Shown here piece after piece: positions 45,954-56,870 of a stretch of 64,000 nt of DNA. The notes beneath the pieces were generated by a model. The model did no database searches. It saw only the letters and a list, made by a program, of their open reading frames with translations, and was not told the origin of the DNA. Source of the DNA: Cereibacter ovatus (GTDB lineage: Bacteria; Pseudomonadota; Alphaproteobacteria; Rhodobacterales; Rhodobacteraceae); NCBI RefSeq assembly GCF_900207575.1, contig NZ_OAOQ01000017.1, positions 1-64,000 of the forward strand, written 5' to 3'. The translations under genes were made by a program, and so were the position numbers. Position 1 is the first letter of the stretch. Every line of letters begins with the position of its first letter.

Positions 45954-48900
45954 CCGCCAGCCGCGCCTTGGACTGGCCGGGCAGATCACCCGCTCTTTCA
46001 TCGGCTCGTCGCTGACGCCGCTGTTCATCCTTGCCGCGCTGGCGGTGGGGCTGATCGCGCTGGTGTCGCTGCCGCGCGAGGAAGAACCCCAGATCTCGGT
46101 GCCGATGGTCGATATCCACATTCAGGCCCCGGGGCTGCGGGCCGAAGATGCGGTAAAGCTGGTGACCGAACCGCTGGAAACCATCGTCAAGGCCATCGAC
46201 GGGGTCGAACATGTCTATTCCCGGACCGAAGACGATCAGGCCATGGTCACCGCCCGGTTCGAAGTCGGCACCTCGTCCGATGCTGCCGTCCTGCGCGTGC
46301 ATGACAAGGTGCGCGCCAACATGGACCGCATCCCCGCGGGCATCCCGGAACCGCTGATCGTCGGGCGCGGCATCGACGATGTGGCGATCCTTGCGCTGAC
46401 GCTGGTGCCGGTGGCGCCGGATGTCTCGGCCAACGATCTGACCCGCGTCGCGCGCGAATTGCGCACCGAACTGGCCCGGATCGAGGATGTGGGCCTGACC
46501 TATCTGGTGGGCGAGGTGCCCGAGGCGATCCGCGTGGCGCCCGACCCGGAACGGCTGGCGCTTTACGGCGTGACGCTGCAAGGGCTTGCCGCGAAGCTTG
46601 CCGGCGCCAATGTTGCGCAGGATGCGGGCCTTCTGCGGCAGGACGGCCAGCAGGTGGCGCTGATCGCAGGGCGCACGCTGACCACACCGACCGAAATCGC
46701 GAACCTGCTTCTGACCACGCGCGACGGTCGTCCGGTCTATCTGGGCGATGTCGCCAGCGTGGACCTCGTCACCGACGGCGCCGAGTCGATCGTGGCCAAT
46801 GTCACCCGCGCGGCCGATGGCAGCGTGACACGCACACCCGCCGTGACGCTGGCGCTGGCCAAGCGCGCCGGCGCCAATGCCGTGGTGGTGGGCGAGGCCG
46901 CGCTGGCCCGCGTTCAGGCGCTGAAGGGCAGCCTGATCCCCGACAGCATCAATGTCACCATCACCCGCGACTATGGCGAGACGGCGAACGAAAAGGCCAA
47001 CGAACTGCTGTTCCACCTTGGTCTTGCGACGCTTTCGATCATCGCGCTGGTCTGGGTCGCCATCGGCTGGCGCGAGGCGGCGGTGGTGGCGGTGGTGATC
47101 CCGGTCACGATCCTGCTGACGCTGGCTGCGGCCTGGCTGATGGGCTACACGCTGAACCGGGTGTCGCTGTTCGCGCTGATCTTCTCGATCGGGATTCTGG
47201 TCGACGATGCCATCGTGGTGATCGAGAACATCGCCCGCCACTGGGGCCTCGATCGCACGAAACCCCGCGCACAGGCCGCCATCGAAGCGGTGGCCGAGGT
47301 CGGCAACCCGACCATCGTCGCCACGCTGACCGTGGTCGCGGCCCTGCTGCCGATGCTGTTCGTCGCCGGCCTGATGGGCCCCTACATGAGCCCCATCCCT
47401 GCCAATGCCTCGGCCGCGATGGTGTTTTCCTTCTTCGTGGCCGTCATCATCACCCCCTGGCTGATGCTGAAAATCGCCGGCCGCGCCCCCCTTCATGGCG
47501 AGGATCACGCCACCCCCGGCGGCCGCCTTGGCCGGCTTTACCTCGCCGTGGCCCGCCCGATCCTGCACACCAGACGCCGCGCGCTGGCCTTTCTGCTGGC
47601 GACGGTGGTGCTGTCCTTCGGCTCGCTCGGGCTGATCTATACGCAGGATGTGACGGTGAAACTGCTGCCCTTCGACAACAAGTCGGAACTGGCGGTGGTG
47701 ATCGACCTGCCCGAAGGGGCCTCGGTCGAGGAGACCGACCGCGTGGCACAGGATGCCGCCCGCGCGGTGCTGACCCTGCCCGAGGTCGTCTCGGTCCAGA
47801 CCCATGCCGGGGCCGCAGCCCCCTTCAACTTCAACGGCCTCGTCCGGCACTACTACCTGCGCGGCCGCCCGAATGAAGGCGACATCCAGGTCAACCTGGT
47901 GCCCGGCCAGGACCGCGACCGCGCCAGCCACGCCATCGCACTGGAGATCCGAGAGCGGCTGAAGGCTCTGCCCCTGCCCCCCGGCACGGTGCTGAAAACG
48001 GTGGAACCGCCGCCCGGCCCGCCGGTGATCGCCACACTTCTGGCCGAAGTCTACGGCCCCACCCCCGATGCCCGCCGCGACACCGCCGCCCGCATCCGTC
48101 AGGCCTTCGACAGCGTGCCCTTCATCGTCGATGTCGACGACAGCTTCGGCACACCGCCCACCCGCCTGCGCGCCACCATCGAACCCGATGACCTCGACTT
48201 CTTCGCGGTGCAGGAGACGGATGTGTTCGACACCATCCGGCTTCTGAACGGCGAAACGGTGGTGGGCTATTCCCACCGGGCCGAGGGCCGCCACCCGATC
48301 CCGATTCAGCTTGCCCGGCCCAGAGGCGACCGGGTGCTGGACGAACGCTTCCTGTCCACCCCGATCCCGGCCAACCTTCTGCCCGGCGCGCGGGGCGTGG
48401 TGGAACTGGGCGATGTGGTTCGGATCTCGGAAGAACGCGCCTCCTTCCCGATCTTTCGCCACAACGGCCGCCCGGCCGAGATGGTGACGGCCGAACTGGC
48501 CGGCACGTTCGAAGCGCCGCTTTACGGCATGCTTGCCGTCCAGCGCGCACTGGATGCGATGGACTGGCCCGAGGGAACCAAACCCGTGATCTCGCTGCAC
48601 GGCCAACCGCAGGACGACACGACGCCGACACTGCTCTGGGATGGCGAATGGGAGGTGACATGGGTCACCTTCCGCGACATGGGCGGCGCCTTCGGCGTGG
48701 CCCTTCTGGGGATCTACATCCTTGTCGTGGCACAGTTCGGCAGCTTCCGCCTGCCCTTGGTGGTGCTGACGCCGGTGCCGCTGACCTTCCTCGGCATCAT
48801 GGTCGGCCACTGGCTGTTCGCGGCGCCATTCTCGGCCACCTCGATGATCGGCTTCATCGCGCTGGCGGGCATCATCGTGCGCAACTCGATCCTGCTGGTG

Positions 48901-49137
48901 GATTTCATCCGCCACGCCGAAGGCGGCCGCGTCACCCCCGCCGTCCTGCTCGACGCCGGCGCGATCCGCTTCAAACCGATCCTGCTTACGGCGCTGGCGG
49001 CGATGATCGGTGCGGCGGTGATCCTGGCCGACCCGATCTTCCAGGGCCTCGCCATTTCGCTGTTCTTCGGCCTGATGAGTTCGACCCTGCTGACGGTTCT
49101 GGTGATCCCCGCCATCTACCGGGTGTTCCGAACCTGA
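45946..49137 (+). CDS. RND-family efflux pump inner-membrane subunit
   Basis: A 1063-residue AcrB/CusA-superfamily proton-driven exporter. It opens with helix 1 (ITRSFIGSSLTPLFILAALA) and PREEEPQISVPMVDI. Two large periplasmic loops alternate with twelve helices. The proton-relay pair is in GILVDDAIVVIENIARH in helix 4. Sequence style is that of the HAE3/multidrug type, but the substrate is unknown. The adaptor is encoded upstream with an 8-bp overlap, and the palindrome at 44941 probably controls both. A 3'-end repeat copy begins 29 bp past the stop. Confidence 0.93.
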   Translation: MNDRQPRLGLAGQITRSFIGSSLTPLFILAALAVGLIALVSLPREEEPQISVPMVDIHIQAPGLRAEDAVKLVTEPLETIVKAIDGVEHVYSRTEDDQAMVTARFEVGTSSDAAVLRVHDKVRANMDRIPAGIPEPLIVGRGIDDVAILALTLVPVAPDVSANDLTRVARELRTELARIEDVGLTYLVGEVPEAIRVAPDPERLALYGVTLQGLAAKLAGANVAQDAGLLRQDGQQVALIAGRTLTTPTEIANLLLTTRDGRPVYLGDVASVDLVTDGAESIVANVTRAADGSVTRTPAVTLALAKRAGANAVVVGEAALARVQALKGSLIPDSINVTITRDYGETANEKANELLFHLGLATLSIIALVWVAIGWREAAVVAVVIPVTILLTLAAAWLMGYTLNRVSLFALIFSIGILVDDAIVVIENIARHWGLDRTKPRAQAAIEAVAEVGNPTIVATLTVVAALLPMLFVAGLMGPYMSPIPANASAAMVFSFFVAVIITPWLMLKIAGRAPLHGEDHATPGGRLGRLYLAVARPILHTRRRALAFLLATVVLSFGSLGLIYTQDVTVKLLPFDNKSELAVVIDLPEGASVEETDRVAQDAARAVLTLPEVVSVQTHAGAAAPFNFNGLVRHYYLRGRPNEGDIQVNLVPGQDRDRASHAIALEIRERLKALPLPPGTVLKTVEPPPGPPVIATLLAEVYGPTPDARRDTAARIRQAFDSVPFIVDVDDSFGTPPTRLRATIEPDDLDFFAVQETDVFDTIRLLNGETVVGYSHRAEGRHPIPIQLARPRGDRVLDERFLSTPIPANLLPGARGVVELGDVVRISEERASFPIFRHNGRPAEMVTAELAGTFEAPLYGMLAVQRALDAMDWPEGTKPVISLHGQPQDDTTPTLLWDGEWEVTWVTFRDMGGAFGVALLGIYILVVAQFGSFRLPLVVLTPVPLTFLGIMVGHWLFAAPFSATSMIGFIALAGIIVRNSILLVDFIRHAEGGRVTPAVLLDAGAIRFKPILLTALAAMIGAAVILADPIFQGLAISLFFGLMSSTLLTVLVIPAIYRVFRT

Positions 49138-49166
49138 CCGCACAGACCCTGCGGCGCCCCGTATAA

Positions 49167-49217
49167 TTCATTCTGGCACAAATATCCTGCGGGGGTCCGG
49201 GGGCGCAAAGCCCCCGG
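49167..49217 (+). repeat. 3'-end repeat element, copy 2, with hairpin
   Basis: The box TTCATTCTGGCACAAATATC is followed by a G-tract and an 8-bp hairpin (CCGGGGGC 49197-49204, loop GCAAA, GCCCCCGG 49210-49217). It sits just past the RND gene stop. Copies 1 and 3 share the box and a G-tract or hairpin. Confidence 0.75.
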
Positions 49218-49341
49218 CGCTGCCCACCCGCACCGAACAGGACGAGTCGTCGCACCCATCCGCGGCATTGATCGGCATCAAAGAGACTCGTTTCCAAACC
49301 GACCAGCCTTTGGTCAGATGAAGCAACGAAACGAGGTCAAA

Positions 49342-49503
49342 ATGACCACCCTGACAACCACCGCGGTCCGCAGTCTGATCGGGCTTTTCGGCGGCCGGCG
49401 CGCATCACGCCCCGCGCCTGCGCCTTGGATGCGCCACCGCCCCACCGAACACGAGTTGGAACGGCTGCGCATCGCCGAAAGCCACGTCCCCTACAGGTTC
49501 TGA
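49342..49503 (+). CDS. Small hypothetical protein
   Basis: A 53-residue frame from the ATG at 49342, with the site GAGGTCAAA upstream. It reads TTLTTTAVRSLIGLFGGRRA at the start and a charged HELERLRIAESHVPYRF at the end. It is Arg-rich with a possible short amphipathic helix, and has no recognised domain. It overlaps the 3' end of the convergent DUF475 gene by 13 bp. I am not sure it is expressed. Confidence 0.45.
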   Translation: MTTLTTTAVRSLIGLFGGRRASRPAPAPWMRHRPTEHELERLRIAESHVPYRF

Positions 49504-50576
49504 GCCGCCATACCGTCTGGCACCCCGTCGGGATTGCGCCGGTTCCAGCGGATCGACGACCAGAGCGAGATGCCGATCAGCCCCGCGCCGCCCAGCCCGG
49601 TGATGACCTCGGGGATGTGGGTCAGCGTCTGGACATACATGATGACCGACAGGATCAGGATCGCGTAGAACGCGCCATGTTCCAGATAGCGGTATTGTGC
49701 CAGCGTGCCGCGCTCGACCAGCATGATGGTCATGGACCGGACATACATCGCGCCGATGCCAAGGCCGATGGCGATGACAAACAGGTTCTGTGTCAGCGCA
49801 AAGGCCCCGATCACGCCATCGAACGAGAACGAGGCGTCCAGCACCTCAAGATACAGGAACGCGCCGAAACCGCCCTTGGCCGCGGCATCCAGCGCCTGCT
49901 GGCGGTGATCCAGAAACCCGCCGATCACCTCGACCAGCAGGAAGGTCAGCAGCCCGAAAATCGCGGAATTCACGAACATCTGCTGCTCGGCCTCGTCCAG
50001 CAGGCGTGAAAACGCCAGAACGGTCGTCAGCACCACCGCCACCTCGATCCCCCGGATCGAGGAATAGCGGCTGGCCTGTTCCTCGATCCAGCGCACCCAA
50101 TGCACGTCCTTTTCCTGATCGAAGAAATAGGTCAGGCCGACCATCATCAGGAAGGTGCCGCCGAAAGCCGCGATCGGCAGATGTGCCTCGTTCATGATCC
50201 GGGCGTATTCCGCGGGCTGGCTTGCGGCCATGACCAGCGCCTGCCACGGGCCGATCTTCGCCGCGATCACCACGATCAACAGCGGGAACACGATCCGCAT
50301 CCCGAACACCGCGATGATGATGCCCCAGGTCAGGAATCGGTGCTGCCATTCGGGCGTCATCGATTTCAGCTTGTTGGCGTTGACGATGGCATTGTCGAAC
50401 GACAACGAGATTTCCAGCACCGCCAGCACGCAGCAGATGAAGAAGATCGTGGCAGTGCCCTGGAATGTGCCGGTCGTCTGCCAGCCCAGAAAGCCGCCAA
50501 GCGCAAGCCCGATGGCGGTGAAGGCGAAGGCCCAGGTGAAATAGGACAGGGTGGATTTTCCAGGGGTTCCGGTCAT
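49491..50576 (-). CDS. DUF475 family membrane protein
   Basis: A 361-residue membrane protein of the DUF475/TerC-like type. The start was revised to the ATG at 50576 (MTGTPGKSTLSYFTWAFAFT). About nine helices are predicted, with the family segments LEISLSFDNAIVNANKLKSM and EVLDASFSFDGVIGAFALT. The acidic SFDNA/SFDGV pair resembles the metal-associated motif of TerC-type proteins. The function is not settled; relatives are linked with metal and stress tolerance. It converges on the small ORF at 49342. Confidence 0.88.
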   Translation of the reverse strand: MTGTPGKSTLSYFTWAFAFTAIGLALGGFLGWQTTGTFQGTATIFFICCVLAVLEISLSFDNAIVNANKLKSMTPEWQHRFLTWGIIIAVFGMRIVFPLLIVVIAAKIGPWQALVMAASQPAEYARIMNEAHLPIAAFGGTFLMMVGLTYFFDQEKDVHWVRWIEEQASRYSSIRGIEVAVVLTTVLAFSRLLDEAEQQMFVNSAIFGLLTFLLVEVIGGFLDHRQQALDAAAKGGFGAFLYLEVLDASFSFDGVIGAFALTQNLFVIAIGLGIGAMYVRSMTIMLVERGTLAQYRYLEHGAFYAILILSVIMYVQTLTHIPEVITGLGGAGLIGISLWSSIRWNRRNPDGVPDGMAAQNL

Positions 50577-50872
50577 GGCCGTGTCTCTGCAAGGGGGGTG
50601 CCCAGGGCGCCTTTGCCCGGGCAGGTGATGGTATGCTGGTTCAACATGGTCGAAGACCGCGTCCCGGCGGCAAGTGACGCTGAAGGTGCCGACATCACGA
50701 AAGCGCCGCATGCTTTCGCCAGAGGGGCCCGGACACCGATGATCGCCCGTCGCAGGGCTGGCGGGAATATGCGCATCCGGCCCGCCCGCGCAAGGGCTGC
50801 TGAACCGGGGCGCGTGTGAAAGCCTTGCCATATGGCGCGTTGATCATTACTTTACGCCAAAAGGAAGCCCGC

Positions 50873-51289
50873 ATGTTCGCACTTCGCCCCGCCGAAAAGA
50901 CGCCAGCCGCACCCGGTTCCGCCCGCATCACCGATGCCGAGGCGGCGGCGATGGCGCGGGCGGTGGTCAACCTGTTCCGGCTGTGGGATGTTTCCGACCG
51001 CGAGGCGGCTGTGCTGCTGGGCGAGTTGTCGCCGCGGACATGGGCGCGCTGGAAGGCGGGGGCGCCGGGGCGGATCTCGCGCGATCAGAAGACGCGGCTT
51101 TCGGTGTTGATGGGGATACACAAGGCGCTGCGGCTGATCTTCCGTGAACCGGATCGCGCCTATGGCTGGCCGCGCCGGCCGAACGCGGCCTTTGGCGGTG
51201 CCACCGCGCTGGAGGTCATGCTGGGCGGCGAAATCACCGATCTGATGCGGGTTCGCGATTACCTTGATGCCGAGCGCGGGGGCTGGTGA
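50873..51289 (+). CDS. Xre/MbcA/ParS-family antitoxin
   Basis: A 138-residue antitoxin. The start was revised to the ATG at 50873 behind AAGGAAG. The N-terminal Xre-type helix-turn-helix reads AMARAVVNLFRLWDVSDREA, then LLGELSPRTWARWKAG. The C-terminal toxin-binding part matches MbcA/ParS: RLSVLMGIHKALRLIF, YGWPRRPNAAFGGATALEVM and DLMRVRDYLDAERGGW. Its TGA overlaps the toxin ATG (TGATG at 51287-51291). It probably binds its own promoter. Confidence 0.92.
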   Translation: MFALRPAEKTPAAPGSARITDAEAAAMARAVVNLFRLWDVSDREAAVLLGELSPRTWARWKAGAPGRISRDQKTRLSVLMGIHKALRLIFREPDRAYGWPRRPNAAFGGATALEVMLGGEITDLMRVRDYLDAERGGW

Positions 51290-51972
51290 TGGTGCGGCAA
51301 CGGGTGGTGTGGAACCGGACTCACCGGATCATCCGCTCGCGCTTTCCGCCGATCGACCTGTTCGAGGATATCGCCGATCCGGCGGACTGGGAGGCGATCG
51401 CCTCGGCCGAGGCCAAGACCAACCCCCGGCTGCGCGACAGTCTTGGTCGGCTGGATCTGGTGCCGGTGCCGCGGCGCGTGTCGGGGCCGGGGGCGTCCTT
51501 CGCGATGGCGCCCTTTACCCATGTCTCGGTGGACCGGCCCAGCCGGTTTACCGATGGCAGTTTCGGGATCTACTACGCCGCCGACAGTCTCGAGGTGGCC
51601 TTGGTCGAGGTCGCCCACCACCACGGCCGCTTCATGGCCGCCACGGCCGAAGCGCCGGGCTGGGCGTCCGAGTTCCGCCAGATTCTGGGCTGGCTGGATG
51701 CCGAGCTTGAGGTGGTCGAGCCGCACCAGACCGATCTGCTGCACCCGCAGGATTACCGCGCCGCGCAGGAATTCGGCGCGCGGGTGCGGGCCGAGGGCGC
51801 ACAGGGCATCCTTTATCCCAGCATCCGGGCGGGGTCGGGGTGTTGTGTGGCGCTGTTCTGGCCCGATGTTGCGGGCAGCCCTGTGCAGGGCGATCACTTT
51901 GCGTTCGAATGGGACGGGGCCCGCGTCTCGCGCATCCACAACCTTGCCACCGGCGAGTTGCTGGCATTGTAG
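51289..51972 (+). CDS. RES-domain toxin (NAD+ phosphorylase/hydrolase type)
   Basis: A 227-residue toxin of the RES/MbcT/ParT type. Start ATG 51289; a GTG three bases earlier is possible. RES signature residues are seen as HRIIRSRFPPIDLFEDIADP, then RFTDGSFGIYYAADSLEVAL for the R-x-S core and the later EVAHHHGRF, followed by GILYPSIRAGSGCCVALFWP. RES toxins deplete NAD+ in growing cells unless bound by the antitoxin. It is translationally coupled to the antitoxin gene and intact in length. Confidence 0.92.
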   Translation: MVRQRVVWNRTHRIIRSRFPPIDLFEDIADPADWEAIASAEAKTNPRLRDSLGRLDLVPVPRRVSGPGASFAMAPFTHVSVDRPSRFTDGSFGIYYAADSLEVALVEVAHHHGRFMAATAEAPGWASEFRQILGWLDAELEVVEPHQTDLLHPQDYRAAQEFGARVRAEGAQGILYPSIRAGSGCCVALFWPDVAGSPVQGDHFAFEWDGARVSRIHNLATGELLAL

Positions 51973-52043
51973 CGCGCAGCAGGCGGCCCTTGGGGAGGGC
52001 AGGGGGACGGCCAGACCGGCATCCCCCCGCACATCGTTCGGGG

Positions 52044-53999
<1,956 letters not shown>

Positions 54000-54094
54000 G
54001 GCTGCTCGATTCTGTCTGGGCGTTTGACGCAGCAGTAGAGCATCCCGGGGCAGGGATGCGCAAGATCTTGGGGGCGGCAGGGCCGGGGGGCGGC

Positions 54095-54754
54095 TTATTC
54101 CGGCTCGGCCAGACGGTGTTGCATCATCTGGCGAAACGCTGGGCGCGACTGGCAGCGGTCCAGCCATGCCGCAACCGCCGGATGGGCGTCAAACAGCGGG
54201 CGGTGGGATTCGGCATAGCGCACCACCTCGGCCGTGTTCAGGTCGGCCACGGTAAAGCGGTCGCCCACAAGGTGATCGGCGCTGGCAAGGTGCCGTTCCA
54301 GCCGGGCGAACGGGCGGCGCAGGCGTTCGGCGGCGATGCCGATGGCGGCCTGACCTTCGGGGGTGATGTCGCCGCCGGCGCGCTGGATCATCTGGATCTC
54401 AAGCGCGGGGCCTTCGATGGCGGTGGCGGCGAACAGTGCCCAGTTCACCATCAGCGCATCCTCGGCCTCGGTGCGCGGACCCAGAGCGCCGCCGTGAAGG
54501 CGTGCGATATGCAGCGTGATCGCCAGCGATTCGGTCAGCGTCAGCCCGTCCTCTTCCATGCAGGGGATCTGGCCCAGCGGATTGACCGCCAGATAGGCCG
54601 GCGAGGCGGTGTTCAGCGGCGCATCCGGTGCCGTGGCATCGGCCAGCCGTCCGGCCTGAATCACCGGCACATGCTGGAACGGCAGGCCCAGTTCGCCCAG
54701 CAGCCAAAGCGGGCGCGAGGCCCGCGAGCGATAGACGCCGTAGATCTTCAGCAT
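54095..54754 (-). CDS. Glutathione S-transferase family protein
   Basis: A 219-residue soluble GST-fold protein. Residues 1-85 form a thioredoxin-like N-domain ([39 protein letters not shown] with the cis-Pro and glutathione-binding ES). A helical C-domain follows ([20 protein letters not shown]). The first catalytic-type Ser/Tyr is probably in the YRSRASRP turn. The substrate is unknown. It sits alone between parE and the LuxR-fusion gene, whose start is divergent. Confidence 0.9.
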   Translation of the reverse strand: MLKIYGVYRSRASRPLWLLGELGLPFQHVPVIQAGRLADATAPDAPLNTASPAYLAVNPLGQIPCMEEDGLTLTESLAITLHIARLHGGALGPRTEAEDALMVNWALFAATAIEGPALEIQMIQRAGGDITPEGQAAIGIAAERLRRPFARLERHLASADHLVGDRFTVADLNTAEVVRYAESHRPLFDAHPAVAAWLDRCQSRPAFRQMMQHRLAEPE

Positions 54755-54929
54755 GGTCTTCTCCTTCGGTCGGGGCGAAGTCTAGTTCGCCTTGGGGCCG
54801 GGGAAAAGACCGGCCGCGGCGCTGGCGGCTCCGGGGGATCCCGCATTGGCGGCGGCGGGGGCTTGTGGCAGGACTGTCGCGGCAACGACAAAGACCGGAC
54901 ACTGGATGCGGCGACAGGAAACGGATGGC

Positions 54930-56627
54930 ATGGCGCCCGGCTTCCCCGAAACGGGGATGGCCGAGGGACTTCTGCATCTGATCTATGAGGTTGCACTGAA
55001 CCCGGAACACCTTCCTGCGCTGGCCGACCTGTGGGAGAGGTGTCTGGATGCGGGCCCGGCCTTAGATCCGGCGGATCTTGCCGGACATCTGGCGCGGGCG
55101 CGGCGGTTTCTGGATCAGCTTCCCCCGCTTGCGCCCGGTGACGATGGCCGGTTGCCGCTGGATGCGGTGTCGCGCGCGGCTGCCTTCCTGTCGGACGGGA
55201 TCGCCCGGATCTTCGACTGCAACGGCGCTGCGACCGCGGCGTTCGGCATCTCGGCCGATGTGCCGCTGGCGGCGCTGCCGTTCGATCCGGTGGATGTGGT
55301 GACGCTGTCCGAGACGATCCGCCGTGTCGCCCGCCGGTCCGAGTCTGCCGGGACGCTCCGGTTGCGCCCGCAGGGCGGGGGCACGCCCATCGTGCTGCGG
55401 ATCAGCCCGGTCGACCGCCGCGAGGGCCGCCCGATGGCGCTGGTCGTGTCCGCCGCGCCGGTCTGGCCCGACGGCTTCGACGTCCTGCTTCAGGACACGC
55501 TGGCGCTGACCCGGGCCGAGGTCGAGATCGTGCGCGGGCTGGTGCTGGGTCTGCCGGTCCGCGAGATCGCCGCCGCGCGTGGCCGATCTGTCGATACGGT
55601 GCGCACGCAGATGCGCTCGATTCTGTCCAAGACCGAAACCCATTCGCAATCCGGGCTGGTGCGGATGGTGCTGGGGCTGATGGATCTTGCGGGAACCGCG
55701 CACCCGGGCGAGCTGAGCCTTGCCCGCCGCCGTGGACAGTTGGAAGACCTGCCCACCCGCAGCCTGATCCTGCCCGACGGCCGCCGCCTTGAATGGCTGG
55801 AATGGGGCGATCCTGCGGGGACGCCGTTGGTCTACATGCATGGCGATTTCGGGCTGGTGCGCTGGCCCGCCCCGGCCGAGCGCGCAGCCCGCGCCAGCGG
55901 CCTGCGGGCGATCGCCCCGATTCGCGCCGGTTATGGCGGCAGCGATCCCCATGCCCCCGACGCCGACTTGACGCGGGCGGTGGCGCTGGATGTGGCGGCG
56001 CTGCTTGATCATCTGGGCGTGTCGCGCACGGCCGTTCTGACCATCGGCGGCGATCTGCGCTTTGCCGTCGGGCTGTCGCGGATCAGGCCCCGGCTGGTCT
56101 CGGACATCATTGCCGGCGCACCCGAATTGCCGCGCCTGCCGGTCGAACGCTGGCGGCGGCTGCTTGACCGAACGGTGCGGCAGTCCATGCCGATGCTCAG
56201 CTTCATCATCCATGCCGCCTTCGTGCAGGCTCGACGCAGCGGCAAAGAGGATTTCCTGCTAATCGGGGCCGGTGGCTGCGCCGCGGACCGGGCGGCGCTG
56301 CGCGACCCCGATCTGCGCGATGCGATGCTGCACGGCTCGGCCGTCTGCCTTGGGGGCAGCGTTCTGGCCCATGATGCCTTTGCCCGCGCCCGGCTTGATG
56401 CCTCGCGCGACTGGAAGCCGGATCTTGCGGCCTGCCAGGTGCCGATCCTGCTGATTCACGGGGCAGAGGATCCGATTGCGCCCCCGGTGCTGGTGGCCGA
56501 AGTCGCGGCCTCGCTTGCCTCGGCCCGGGTGGAAACAATCCCTGCGTGTGGGCGGCTGCTGCCAGTCGCGCAATGGGATCTTTTGATTGATCGCATCAAG
56601 AGCGCCTCAACTTTTAATTTAGGTTAA
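54930..56627 (+). CDS. LuxR-type HTH fused to an alpha/beta-hydrolase-like domain
   Basis: A 565-residue protein from the ATG at 54930 behind AGGAA (54906 and 54957 are alternatives). A sensor-like N-part (1-180) is followed by a LuxR HTH (192-250): LTRAEVEIVRGLVLGLPVRE, then SVDTVRTQMRSILSKTETHS. Residues 280-565 have the alpha/beta-hydrolase shape with HGDFGLVRWP. However, the elbow reads LTIGGDLRFA, with Asp where Ser is expected. The C-terminal catalytic His position reads ACGRLLPVAQWD, with Arg. Only the acid (IHGAEDPIAP) survives. It is probably a ligand sensor, not an enzyme. Confidence 0.75.
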   Translation: MAPGFPETGMAEGLLHLIYEVALNPEHLPALADLWERCLDAGPALDPADLAGHLARARRFLDQLPPLAPGDDGRLPLDAVSRAAAFLSDGIARIFDCNGAATAAFGISADVPLAALPFDPVDVVTLSETIRRVARRSESAGTLRLRPQGGGTPIVLRISPVDRREGRPMALVVSAAPVWPDGFDVLLQDTLALTRAEVEIVRGLVLGLPVREIAAARGRSVDTVRTQMRSILSKTETHSQSGLVRMVLGLMDLAGTAHPGELSLARRRGQLEDLPTRSLILPDGRRLEWLEWGDPAGTPLVYMHGDFGLVRWPAPAERAARASGLRAIAPIRAGYGGSDPHAPDADLTRAVALDVAALLDHLGVSRTAVLTIGGDLRFAVGLSRIRPRLVSDIIAGAPELPRLPVERWRRLLDRTVRQSMPMLSFIIHAAFVQARRSGKEDFLLIGAGGCAADRAALRDPDLRDAMLHGSAVCLGGSVLAHDAFARARLDASRDWKPDLAACQVPILLIHGAEDPIAPPVLVAEVAASLASARVETIPACGRLLPVAQWDLLIDRIKSASTFNLG

Positions 56628-56870
56628 GGTAACGCTTTACCTCGAATGGGGTATGCGCGCGATTCCGCCTGCGGCTATGAAGCCCTCGGGTCGCAAGACC
56701 CTTTGTAAGAAAGCGCATAGATCGTGCAGCAATTTTCAGACCTTTCAGGGGTGGCGCCTGTCGCCACCCCGAATTTCCTTTGCTGGCGACCTGCGTCAAG
56801 TTGATGCGGATCAAGGCATCCCTTCCCGTCCGTTCCTAGCCATGGTTGACGCCGGAGAAGGAAAAGCGCG
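56628..56870. other. 243-bp intergenic stretch before ppk2
   Basis: It has AT-richer sequence than its surroundings at its start. AGGTAA-CGCT-TTACCT (56629-56644) is a near-perfect short palindrome just after the LuxR-fusion stop. A 9-bp hairpin lies at 56748-56770. No gene or known RNA was recognised. Confidence 0.4.
56748..56770 (+). terminator. Hairpin terminator upstream of ppk2
   Basis: GGGGTGGCG (56748-56756) pairs perfectly with CGCCACCCC (56762-56770) around CCTGT, followed by the T-rich GAATTTCCTTT. It could end transcripts of the LuxR-fusion gene. Confidence 0.6.

Noticed and set aside
45907-49143. 1078-codon open frame on the minus strand opposite the RND pump
   Set aside because: Codon-usage shadow of the RND gene; composition is His/Arg/Gly/Gln-rich with no domain.
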